This document shows positions 23,808-33,840 of a stretch of 64,000 nucleotides of DNA, one piece after another. Numbering within the stretch: the stretch's first letter is position 1; each line of letters starts with the position of its first letter. The notes below the pieces were generated by a model. It was given only the letters and a program-made list of their open reading frames with translations, ran no database searches and had not been told where the DNA came from. The translations under genes and the position numbers were made by a program. The stretch comes from Metallyticus violacea (lineage: Eukaryota > Arthropoda > Insecta > Mantodea > Metallyticidae): NCBI GenBank assembly GCA_030762175.1, contig CM060835.1:83292001-83356000 (forward strand), written 5' to 3'.

Positions 23808-24644
23808 TTTGAACGCGTGGCCGGCTTAACGGAAATTTGCCTGCTCTGTTTCTAACCGGTTCCCTCCTGTTCTGTTCCCTCCTCCACTTTCCCACCTCTC
23901 CCTGTACGGGCTAATTGGTTGATGCAAAGTCTTTGACTGTACAGGAGTTGAACGTTGTGATACTCCATTTTCAGTGTTATAGTGTGTTAGTGCTGTTATA
24001 ATGCCAAAAATATCCGCATGCAAGAACACGGAATCTTCATTATCTTCCTATGTGACAACTTACTTTTGTTTGTAGAAAAGTGAGATGGTGATTTATAGAA
24101 AGATTCTCTGCTATTCGTGCCCCTCACAGAGAAACTGTTCGTTATCTTGTGAATAGAGGAAAAACTGGATGACATCGGAGAAAAGTTAGAACAAAGTCCA
24201 AAGAAATCTCTGAGAAAGCTTGCGCAGGAATCAGGAATTTACAAACCTCGGCTTGGAATGCTACTTAACTTTTAAAATTAAAGCCTATAAGATAACTGTA
24301 GTTCAGGAATTGCAACCACGCGATAATGTGAATACAATTAATTTCTGGACTTGGGCGTTGGATAATGTTAATGTTCGTTCTATTGAACCGCGTTTAATTT
24401 TTTTTTTTTTTTACGGACGAAACACGGTTTTATGTACATGGCCATGTAGTGACACAAAACAATAAATACTGAAGAGCAGAAAACCCTGATTTTATACACC
24501 AAGTGCCAAATGCCATTATATGACAAATATGGCTTTTGTATGCTGTGGAAGCATACAGGCTTGAATTTAAGGGGTTATGAATATCCGACTTTGCCAGCAA
24601 ACAGCGTGCTTCCCGGTGCCCGTTAAGCCAGCCACGCGTCCAAA
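23808..24644 (+). mobile_element. Internally deleted Tc1/mariner-type element with 25-bp inverted repeats
   Basis: The left end (23808-23832) and the complement of the right end (24620-24644) match at 23 of 25 bases; their shared core is ACGCGTGGCYGGCTTAACGG. Between them lies a plus-strand transposase relic: MPKISACKN (24001), then KLDDIGEKLEQSPKKSLRKL (24157-24215), KAYKITVVQELQPRDN (24282-24328), RSIEPRLIFF (24378-24407), a DETRFYVHGHVVTQNNKYW-type strand (24415-24470) and NPDFIHQVPNAI. Text stops soon after, and the final catalytic block and C terminus are absent, so the 837-base element is a deletion derivative. A T-run at 24398-24412 disrupts the catalytic-strand frame. Confidence 0.82.
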
Positions 24645-24810
24645 CGAGAGCTTTGTATTATATTTGAACATGAAAACACCAAAACTCACAGCATTTTAGA
24701 AGCTGTTTGTTCATTTATCCGCTAAAGGAGCAGCAGTGATTTAATTACATTAGCTTATTAGTCATTCTGTATGAACTTGAAGGTCCAGCCAAGAGTTTAC
24801 TCATGTTTTA

Positions 24811-25099
24811 CAACACGGGTGGCCGAGGTTGTTAAGGCGCGGGCCCGGGAGCGGGAGGTCTGGGGTTCGAATCCTGCCAGGATCGTCCTCCCTGACTGAG
24901 GTTTTTTCCAGGTTTTCCTCAGTCCTCATAAATGGCAAATGCCGGTGAGATACCCTAAAACTTAGGTCTGGAACGACTCCTTCTTTAAAAATAAAACCTT
25001 TCCCAATATATCATTTCATCTCATGTATCATCAGTGTCCATCGCCTGTGGTGAAATAGTAGCAAAAACGAGCGTTAAGCACCATTCATTCATTTTTCAT
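24811..25099 (+). mobile_element. tRNA-derived SINE, family 1, copy c
   Basis: One of the best-kept heads: GGTGGCCGAGGTTGTTAAGG (box A) and GGGGTTCGAATCCTGCC (box B), then the CGTCCTCCCTGACTGAGG, CCAGGTTTTCCTCAGTCC and ATATATCATTTCATCTCATG body blocks. It ends CATTCATTCATTTTTCATTC. A weak duplication, TTTTACAAC versus TTTGTGCAAC, may flank it. Confidence 0.9.
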
Positions 25100-25435
25100 T
25101 CTTTGTGCAACGGTGCATTTAATCAGAGCGGGCGAGAATAATGTTTCGGCACCGCGCGACTCACAGCGTTTCTTAGAAGTCAGAAGTCAGTATGGGTCAC
25201 CTGGGACTTCTCCCAGGTGGGTATCAGTAGTACCTAGCCGCTCATGGTTTTACCTGCTCGATGGACATAGAATAAATTTAGATGGAATCAGGAAGAGGGT
25301 TTGTGTTTCGACTGTGCAAGCGGCGCATGGCATTTCTTGGCGGTCACCCATCCAAGTAGTGTTCACGCCCAATGCTGCTTAACCTCGGTGATCAACTGTG
25401 GGGTCTCAGCATGGTTCCCGCTTGCGGGGATTTAT
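25100..25435 (-). mobile_element. 5S-rRNA-derived element (SINE3-like) or 5S pseudogene with 3' body
   Basis: On the minus strand from about 25430 down to 25315: ACCATGCTGAGA, then GATCACCGAGGTTAAGCAGC, ATTGGGCGTGAACAC, TACTTGGATGGGTGACCGCC and AAGAAATGCCATGCGCCG. These follow the 5S rRNA order, including the internal promoter box A (AAGCAGC..TGGGC) and box C (GGATGGGTGACCGCC). About 100 of the 120 bases of 5S are recognisable, with a deletion in the 5' third. A non-5S sequence continues to about 25100 and holds a CCACCTGGGAGAAGTCCCAGGTG hairpin. It lies about 60 bases past the LINE C terminus on the same strand. Confidence 0.7.
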
Positions 25436-25496
25436 AGGTTGTTGTTCAAAGTCAGGTTGGAAGCTAGTCTATTTTGAACCATGGTGAATGTTAAAA

Positions 25497-27820
25497 TTGT
25501 TATCCAAGCGGTCCCATAATGTCTTTGGGCAGACTATAGGATTCGCACCTTCTAGGGGCTCTATGGTCGTAGGCCCCTAAAGCTCTGACCAGCTCGTTAG
25601 GGTGGTCCAGGATGATATCGTGGAGCGTCCGGGCTTTTTCCAGTATGACGTCCACGATATACGGGACGTTGGAGTGGTCATGGAGGATGTGTGCTGGGAA
25701 GCGGCGGTCAGTACCGTGCATAATTCTGAGCGCCTGGTTCTGCAGGAACTGAATCTTGTGGATCTGGTCGGAGCCGCGGATGCCCAGATTTTTGAGCCAT
25801 ACAGAACCATAGCCGGTATTATGGCACAGTATACAATCAGCTTTTGGGTCAGGTTCGTGGTTCGAGAGCTGAGGATTGGATACAGCTGACCGAGAGCTAA
25901 ACAGCCTTGCTGGACTTTAACAAGCACATGCTCCTTGAAGATCAAGGAGCGGTCCAGCGTTACCCCGAGGTACTTCATGCTGCGGACCCAGGGGATCCGC
26001 TGGCGATTCAACACGAGGTCCCGCAGGCGTCTCCGGCGTCGGCCCTTAGTGAGGAGAATAGCAGAGCTCTGATGGCCATGCGCCATTTTTTGTTCCAGGC
26101 CTCTGCCTCTCTGAGTTGTTGCTGAATTAGTCTGATTGCATACTTTTGATTATTATTCTGTGACTGAATTGTTGTGGTTAGTCGGTGGGTGGGGAAGTCG
26201 GCCATGTAAACAGCAAAGAGCGTCGGGGACAGCACGCTGCCCTCCGGCACCCCTGCGCCAATGAGCCTGACTGTAGAGAGCCTGCCGCCTATTTTTACCC
26301 GGAAGCTGCGTCCTCGAAGGAAGCTACCAGGGAAATGTAGGAGGCGGGAATGTCGCGCTCTAGGAGTTTATAAATTCGGCCGTCATGCCAGGTGATCGAG
26401 AAGGCTTTTTCGATGTCCAGCAGCACTGCTACCTATTTGACCCTAGATTGAAAGCCAAGTGAGACCTTCTCGGCCACTCACAGCAGCTGCTGAGACGTAG
26501 AATGTCCAGGACGAAATCTAAACTGGTGATTGGATAGGTGTTACCCCTCCTCGAAATGAGGGAGGAGCCGGGTGAGGAGAAGTCTTTCGAAGACTGTTGG
26601 TAGGAGGCTTATGGAGAGGTAACTGGCGGGATGGACCGGGTCCTTGCCGGGCTTCAAGATGCACACCACCCGCGCCTCCTTCCACGAGGAGGGGAAGTGG
26701 CGGAGGTAAAGGCATGCATTGAAGATCGCATCAGATGGATCATGGCCCTTTTGGGAAGGTGCTGGAGCATTTCCGCTGTAACGCGGTCCTGCCAGGGGCT
26801 TCGTGGGATTTGAGGTTTCGGATCTGGGAGGCCACCTCTTTCGGTGTGAATATCGGGATGTGAAGTATCTCCTGGTGAAGCCGCTCACGTTCTATGAATG
26901 CCGAGACAGTTTCTTCCACGATACCAGTGTGATCGTCGTCCTGGGGCTCTTCCCGGAGCTGGGACTGGGTCTCCAGATAGTCCGCGAAGACCCCTGTCTT
27001 TTCTCGGGGCTCAAAAACTAAGTGCCCAAGAAAGCGGTTGTGCAGGGGGTGTTCATGCTGGGCCTTATCTCTTCGAAGGCCTTGGACGATCCGCCACGGT
27101 TTCCTCTCTTGGAGGCCCACGTGCCGTAGCGTGTTTTCCCAGGGTTCTGGTCAGTGTGTCCTTAGGAGATTTCTCACCAGGGTTTTGAACCGCCGGTGGA
27201 TCTCTCCTATCCTGGGGTGACGGAATCTCTGCCATAGCCTCCGCATGACATTTTTGGCTCTGTTGGGTCTCCTGAGGGGCTGGGGAATGGTGAGAGGCTT
27301 TGGATGCTCGCGCGGTATGCGGTAAGTATGGGCACGGACCGCAAGGTGGACGGTGTTGGGGAAGTTTGCAGCCGCCTCCTCCAGCTCCTCGATTGAATCG
27401 ATGCGAGGTGACGGTTCTACGGACTGGTATAGACGGTGGATAGCTGCATCCCAGTCGGTCTCTTCTATCCAGTCTGGTTGTAACAGAGCTGGCAAGTCGA
27501 TGCTGACATCCACCACGACCGGGTCGTGATCGGAGTCCAGAGCATTGACCACTGCGAGGTCCAGATGGAAATGAAAAAATTTGGTGATCAGAATATCTAT
27601 GACATCCCCCTCCCATGGGTGGGATGTTGCTTTGAACTTCGCGTGCCATGCACGATTAGGGCCGGGTCTCCACGTTTGAGGCGAGAGAGTAGCCGGCCTC
27701 TGTGGTTGCTGGTGCGGCTGTGCCACATAGAGTGCTTCGCGTTGGGATCTCCGGCGATGCAGACTGTGGGGTGAAGGTTGAGGAGTGTGCTGTAGTGAGC
27801 TTTTCTCATAGTTTGCCTAA
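25497..27820 (-). mobile_element. Jockey-like LINE, 5'-truncated, with RT catalytic box deleted
   Basis: A GC-rich block unlike its neighbours, coding on the minus strand. The endonuclease end comes first: AGDPNAKHSMWHSRTSNHRG (27690-27750), then DALDSDHDPVVVDV near 27500-27560, with the SDHDP catalytic motif. A spacer region PLTIPQPLRRPNRAKNVMRR (27235-27300) and an ERERLHQEILHIPIFTPKEV stretch (26840-26910) follow. RT blocks: HFPSSWKEARVVCILKPGKD (26630-26690), ASYLSISLLPTVFERLLL, GVPEGSVLSPTLFAVYMADF (26195-26255), YAIRLIQQQL (26110-26140), MKYLGVTLDRSLIF (25935-25980), and the thumb and C-terminal tail to about 25500. The copy lacks ORF1 and the nuclease N terminus, and several frames are joined. 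Confidence 0.82.
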
Positions 27821-30365
27821 CGTTTTGGACCGAGACAGGAACTCACTGAAGCACAAGTTCACGTCTCACAGCACCAGCCCAACTCGCCTGGAACTTTCTG
27901 TCCTGCAACCAAAGCTATGGAATGGGAGAGCGGAAAACATCCATCTCAGCATGTGCCCAAGTGACCAGCGAAGACCACAAGGCCAGGGAGCGGTTCCCAA
28001 AGGATTGGTGTTTTTTAACCAAGAGTATGGCTTATACCTTATAATACATACTACTGACCAGGTTCGTCAATAAGAAACTTTTAACTGGCATAAACTCACA
28101 GCTGTTATTAGCATGCCGTGATAGACAGCATGCGCCAGATTGTTTTGTACCATTTCCAGAGAGTGGAATTCCCATTCTCCACTAGCGTGATCTTCACTCC
28201 ATTAAGATAAAATATGAAAACTCTTGGCTGGCCCGCACTGCACAACATGCACATATTTTGTATATATTATATATAAAGATTTAGCAGCTGTGTTTTTGCA
28301 AGAACGTATCCCACTGGGGTTTAACTCTTAATGTTTTAATCTTCCCCCTACTACTGTGTTTTTGTTTTTAATTTTTTCAATTATTCACATATTTCTCTTT
28401 CTTATTTTTGCTCCTCTTATATTTCCCCCATGTTTCTTGTTTCATTGTTTGCATGCATTTCGTTACTTTCCAGATTCAATATTTACTTTTATGACCTTCA
28501 CTTGTCTCTTGCCTTTGAAGAAGAACACGTGCGGTTTGAAATATTGCAATTTATGTTGCTAGTTATGTGCTTAATCTATTTCAATTTCTATATTTATGTT
28601 TATTTTAGCATCGTAAACATAAATAATTTCTTGGTAAAGTTTTAAAACAATTGTTCATTGAGGAACCTCGCAGAAGGAAGAACAGTAAGACAGAAAGTAC
28701 AGTAAGCTGTTTTTTTACATTGACATCACTGCTGCTTGCACAATGTGACATTTCCTTTGTGAAACAAATAATACTGGAATGAAAAGTTTCTTGGAAAACA
28801 TTCCCGGATGAAAGTGTTCTTAGAAAGAATTATTTATTGCCGTTTGTGAAGCCAAAATAGAAAGAAATAAGAACATCGTTAGTGTTAGGTAATGCAACTG
28901 ATTCCCTATTGACAAATTCCCTATTATACAAATATACTTGTGTTGCCTTACAGGAGATTCATCGAAACAATGCCGTTTATAGTGTAACAAGGTCAATTAG
29001 GCAAAGTTTTGATGACAGTTTCTGCAAACTTTGGCCTAGGAATATCATAACTTCTTACCGACAGTGAAAAGCATATATTTAAGTCTCCATTACTAACATT
29101 TATTGCTCGTGCTTTGTATAGGGCATGTGAGGCAATCGGAGCTTAGTGCTTTTGTAGTAAAAGCCCTCGTATCTGAAACTAGTAGAATACAACATTACAG
29201 ATAGATAACACGCTTGCCGTTGTCCCAATTCTACTTGTAAACAGATGGGGATCTTGGAGTATTTTCTTTTGTGAGCATTTTAATAACATTAAGAAGTTTT
29301 TGCTGTGTTTGGATTCAGCTATGATACAAGCAAAGACTATGTTGAGGAAAACTGATTTGGAGAATGAATTGTATGCAGTGTATACGTTCAGTTTTTTTCT
29401 GGAAGAGGACAGCTCATCCAAAGTCGAAGTAGTGTGCTGAAGGAAGTTAACAGCCCTTGAGGGATTTGCAATTAAGACGAACTTAAACTAAAAGTATCTA
29501 AAAATGTGGACAATTAAAAACTTGTGAGATACACCGATTTAAAGTTTAAAGCTTAAACTAAGTTTTCATCACTGGTTTCTGTTTATGTCCAGCGGCTATT
29601 TTCTTTATACGAGTATATTTATTCACTTATGTTGCGTTTATTAAAAAATTGTTTGTAGAATTACCAAAGTTGTAAATTAAGACTAACATTCTTTTCTTGC
29701 AAAAGTAAGCTGAATTTAAATTAAAAGTAAGGATAATATCAACAGTTTTAGCTAACAAAATTAAATAGCTTTTTAGATCATAGAGGCTTTGGACATTGTT
29801 ATATGGGTCACAACAGGGAAAACAGTATTGAGAAACTGGGTCTGCGAGAAAGCCTAGCTTATCTTGACAGAACAACTTGAGCAGAGGGAGCAGCCTCTTT
29901 CAGGAGCTTTGAAGGAAACTGCGGCAAATTGAATAAGTTACGAGGATTGCAAGACTAATGGCGGAGAAAATGAAAACTGTTCATGAGGCAATCCAGAGTT
30001 AGAAAAGTTGAAAGAAATTAAAAAGGTGGTAGAAGGCTGTGTGTCAGGGAGCTGTCGATTGTTCCACACTTTAGTAGTTGATAGTGAGCTCGTTTTACAC
30101 TTTTGGGACATGTTTTCATGCATATTTTCATAGTTTTTGTTGTATGAACATTCTCAAATCTAGTAATTATCAAATGCAGCATAGCAGTGCAGTATTCTTA
30201 TTAAGAGTGTGGTAAAAAGTTCCAGAATTCATTTCAACAGAGAACGATGCACCTGCACAGAGAAGTACCGGAAGATTAACGGATTCAAGTAGATGAGTTA
30301 TAGAATGTGGTTTTTAAATATTTTATGTAAATTTATTTAATTTAATTAGCACTTAGAGTATTACA
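27821..30365. other. Unassigned AT-rich sequence
   Basis: About 2.5 kb. The stretch 27821-28070 is still fairly GC-rich and may be another element's remnant. The stretches 28350-28650 and 29170-29900 hold short hydrophobic or lysine-rich frames without motifs. Nothing is named. Confidence 0.4.
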
Positions 30366-30525
30366 GACATATTGCCATAATATTGATATGAAAAGTATGT
30401 ATGACCACATTACAGAACTTTTTTCGTAGTGTATTTAGTATAATTTACATTTTCCATTAATTTCGACATTCCATATCTCAGCCTTCCGTGTATAAATAGC
30501 CACGCTTCGTTGCTGCTTATATAGG
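30366..30525. repeat. Diverged unclassified repeat B, copy 1
   Basis: Matches 53780-53940 in the same orientation. Shared blocks include a CATTGYCATAATWTTGA-type stretch, TCGTAGTGTATTTAGTATAA versus TCGTGGTATATTCAGCATAA, and TATTAATKTCGACAT. It continues through CAGYCYWYCRTRTAYAAA and a CTACGTTTTT/CCACGCTTCG stretch. Old, and of unknown type. Confidence 0.6.
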
Positions 30526-31582
30526 AACAATGTGCACAAAAACTAAAGCTTTTGTAGTTTTCACTTAAGTTGCAGAAGGGAACTGAAGAGCTGGAAAACA
30601 TTAATCAAATGGGGAAGGGGGAAAAAACTTTCACCGTGCTGTCACTTTTCTTTATTACGATTTCATTTGGTAACTTTTCAATAAAATATTTGCTATATAT
30701 TTTAGTTTTATTGCTATTTATACTTTTTGTGAATATTTAGTAAGGGGGATGGGAAATTGTGAAGAATGAAAGTAGTATGGAGACCAGAAGCCCCCAAAAA
30801 TCCTAAGCCTACAATATTCCGATCTCAAAATTTGCATAAAATGTTGAAAAGAGCGTTTTGTTGCAAAATAAAACAAAGTTTCCTAACTCTGATAATGGAG
30901 TCTAACCTCAAAACTTGTTTGTCTCCATCAAGCCCAGGAAGCCTTCAGTTAATGAAATGTCTGTTGCGAAAATTGAGTTCCACAGATAAATGGGCTTTCC
31001 TCCAGTTTAAATAAGAACCGACTGGGGTGGTGACAACGTCCTAACCCATTAACTTTAAAAAATGAGCAGTTATTGTGTTCTGCGGTTTCAACTGGAAAAT
31101 TGTTTCGAGCGACGAACTGGTATTTAATTGCTGTCTCTCGGAAAATCCGCCGCGGTCAGCAGTTCATTATTACATGTCATTCAGATTTATGATATTTTTA
31201 GGGGGTGGCACATGTACCATTAATTCGAGTACAGCAAGTTTAAAATCACATAATTTTTTTTCAAGCAAATGGCTTTCTCATGTTCGAAGGGCAGCGTCCA
31301 GAAGTGACATTTTTGATCAGCCGCTATCCTACGTACACTACTCTCTCCAGGTTTGTATACTCGTGACTTTTTTGTCGCTATCAGGCCAAAAATAGCCCCG
31401 GTACATGAAAAATGCCTTCTTTATCACTATCTCATATCATTTTTCTGATTCACATTTAAAGAGTATAACAAAACGTTCATCCTGTTGTTTACCTATGGCG
31501 TATATTTGTACTTTTAAGAAGTCTGGTCTTGTTTTTCTTCGGTATATAATTCTTAAATCTTCATCTTTGCGATTATTATTCG
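30526..31582. other. Unassigned sequence
   Basis: Frames at 30766-31014 and 31075-31395 show no known motif. No repeats were noticed. Confidence 0.4.
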
Positions 31583-31596
31583 ACTCTCTGTGTTCA

Positions 31597-31877
31597 CCGC
31601 CACGGGTGGCGGAGGTCGTTAAGGCGCGGACTCGTGAGCGGGAGGTCTGGGGTTCAAATCCCGCCAGGACCGTCCTCCCTGACTGAGGTTTTTTTCCAGG
31701 TTTTCCTCAGTCCTCATAAATGGCAAATGCCGGGGAGGTACCTAAACTTAGGCCTGGAACGTTTCCTTCCTAAAATAAAAATATCCTTTCCCAATTTATC
31801 ATTTCATTTCATGTATCATCAGTGTCCACCGCCTGTGGAGCCTCAGTAGTAAAAACGGGCGTTAAACACTGTTCCAC
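31597..31877 (+). mobile_element. tRNA-derived SINE, family 1, copy d
   Basis: A complete copy: head CCACGGGTGGCGGAGGTCG with box A, box B (GGGGTTCAAATCCCGCC), all body blocks, and a GGGCGTTAAACACTG end. ACTCTCTGTGTTCA (31583-31596) and ACTCTTTGTGTTTA (31878-31891) form a 14-base target-site duplication with two mismatches. Confidence 0.92.
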
Positions 31878-31891
31878 ACTCTTTGTGTTTA

Positions 31892-32672
31892 TGAATCATC
31901 TCTTCCATCAAGTTAGTTGTTTTGGCCACAGTACATGTACAGTTCTGGGCACATGTCCAAACAGTTGAAAACGTTATTTATTATGTTGTCCATTACCTTA
32001 TTTCTTATTTGCTTCTTCCTGCATACTACAATTAGTCGCATCTTCCTGCATGCCAACTTATTCTTACATAATATATCTATAGGATTGTAGTGTTTGAAGT
32101 TTTTTTTTTTTTTTACATAGGTTACCAATTTACTTTATTATTAACTTTATTATTAATAATAAAAATCTTAAAACACTTCTCTATATTTATTCATTTCCTA
32201 TATTACTAGTTTCCATAAACCGAGTTGCTCTAAAATATTATTTGTGCTTACTTTAAAAATATTTATATTTTTAAATAAGTTTCACTTTATTTAATTACCT
32301 TTTGGTATGAAACTGAATTTAAATCTTCAACCCGATCTACAAAATGCACTGTCGGGTCTTAAAATTGCGAATTTGAGACATAATTTCCTTGCAATTTTTA
32401 AAAGATGTTATCAGTCTACATATATAAACTAGCAGCCTCCTAATTATACGTTCTTGATTCTTTATTTGTCCAAGTTAATATAAACTACTTATAGCACGTA
32501 TGTAATATTAAAACCTTTCTTACATACTTAATAGCTCCTCTACTTTCTCCCCCCACCAATATGCGCTTTGCATTTTATGAGCTTTTGTTATGCTTCCCTA
32601 TAAATTTGTTTATTCACAAATTTTCCCAATTATATACACAGATTTGCAAAGAGTCTGTTTTTTCCATAATTC
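31892..32672. other. Unassigned AT-rich sequence
   Basis: Contains a T-run at 32100-32114. No gene signal. Confidence 0.45.
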
Positions 32673-32684
32673 AGTGATAAAAGC

Positions 32685-32951
32685 ACTTGCCTCCTAAACT
32701 CGAGATCGCGGGTTCGAACTCGGCCAGGACCGATGGATTTTTTCGGGCGTAAAAATCCTAAGTATGGTTTCTTTCGGAAGGGAAGTAAAGCCGTGGGTCC
32801 CGTGTCGTACATTTGCGGCACGAAAAAGAACCTCAAGCCTGAAAGAGAGGCCTCTGAGCAAAATGTGTCGGTCGTTACACGCCCTGAATTGAATGGGACG
32901 CTGATGACCTGAGATGTTAAAGAGCGTCCGTAAATAAATCAATAAAAAAAA
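32685..32951 (+). mobile_element. tRNA-derived SINE, family 2, copy c (head-truncated)
   Basis: It starts inside the tRNA-like head (ACTTGCCTCCTAAACTCGAG), lacking box A, then carries box B (GCGGGTTCGAACTCGGCC) and the full body to GTCCGTAAATAAATCAATAAA. AGTGATAAAAGC at 32673-32684 recurs exactly at 32952-32963, so the truncation happened during insertion rather than later. Confidence 0.93.
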
Positions 32952-32963
32952 AGTGATAAAAGC

Positions 32964-33479
32964 TATACTTCATAAATAGCTTTGGACCAAATTTTATCTT
33001 GAAATATGAACATTCCGTTTTTCGATTGCATGGATGAAATGTGGGTAGCATGTAAGTGTAAACGAATCGGGACTCACTCACACATATTACATATAGAAAA
33101 ATTCACTAATAGAAATACACAACCAATTACTTCAGAACACAATTTTAAACGATATTTGAAATGGTGCGTTCCCCCTAGTAGCGAGGTGTTTCCTATGAGC
33201 GAGCTCCACTCGTTTGTCCCATCATGGAAGGGGCATAAGCCTGCTTGTTTACTTGTTGACCTTGCTGACAATCGCAGTCGTAACGCATCTTTTGTCGGGT
33301 GTGTGTTGTGTTGTTCGTTTCTTAATTCGACAATATACATAAAGTGCATTAGGCTTCGTGTATTTACATCGGCACAGCGTGTCTATGTACCGTTCATGTG
33401 TGTTCACCAGTGGCGAAAGAATCACAGGAACAATTTTTTTAGCACACACTTTATTTTGTTACTTGTTCAATATATTAAC
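32964..33479. other. Unassigned sequence with a long open frame
   Basis: The plus-strand frame 33006-33572 is open for 188 codons (MNIPFFDCMDEMWVACKCKR start), but I recognise no domain, and its end runs through a poly-T tract into a transposase relic in another reading. Composition gives no support for a real exon. Confidence 0.35.
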
Positions 33480-33502
33480 TTTTTTTTTTTTTTTTTTTTT
33501 TT
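33480..33502. repeat. Poly-T tract (23 T)
   Basis: A homopolymer run. It could be the poly(A) tail of a minus-strand retro-insertion, though no element body is visible beside it. Confidence 0.95.
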
Positions 33503-33529
33503 CCAGAGAATTAACCTACATGCATTTCT

Positions 33530-33840
33530 CCAAAGGACTGTATCACAGCTCACACTGCGAATAATTCCATGACAGAAAGTCACAGTGTGTTCCAAGATAA
33601 GAGTTATTAGTAGGGGTTTGTGGCCTCCTCTGTCCCCCGATTTAGCAGCCTGCGATTTTTACCTCTGTGGTAAATAAATAGGGCCTTGCACAAGACGAAC
33701 CCGCACACTATACTCAAAGATAATATTCATCAGGAAGTCGTTCGGATTTCTAAAACTGAACTATAGCGAATAATTTGCTAAAGAGATGCCAAAAATGTAC
33801 GGAGAATGAAGGTGAGCCGTTTCAACACCTTATTTGACAA
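33530..33840 (+). pseudogene. Tc1/mariner-superfamily transposase C-terminal fragment
   Basis: QKDCITAHTAN near 33530-33560 corresponds to the QDGATPHTAN catalytic block. It is followed by GLWPPLSPDLAACDFYLCG (33617-33673), a clear WPPRSPDLSPCDFFLWG block, and then a KTNPHTILKDNIHQEVVRIS stretch near 33690-33760 like the C-terminal helix region. The catalytic Asp of SPDL is kept, but frames shift either side. The N-terminal half is missing upstream. Confidence 0.72.

Noticed and set aside
24811..24885. Possible tRNA gene with good box A and box B
   Set aside because: The same head recurs in several copies with a constant non-tRNA body and ATTC tail, so it is a SINE promoter. The anticodon arm does not fold well.
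26803..27774. Several plus-strand open frames within the GC-rich LINE
   Set aside because: LINE motifs (endonuclease SDHDP, RT blocks) read on the minus strand; the plus-strand frames are shadows.
33006..33572. 188-codon open frame as a host exon
   Set aside because: No recognisable domain. It runs through a poly-T tract into decayed transposase sequence.
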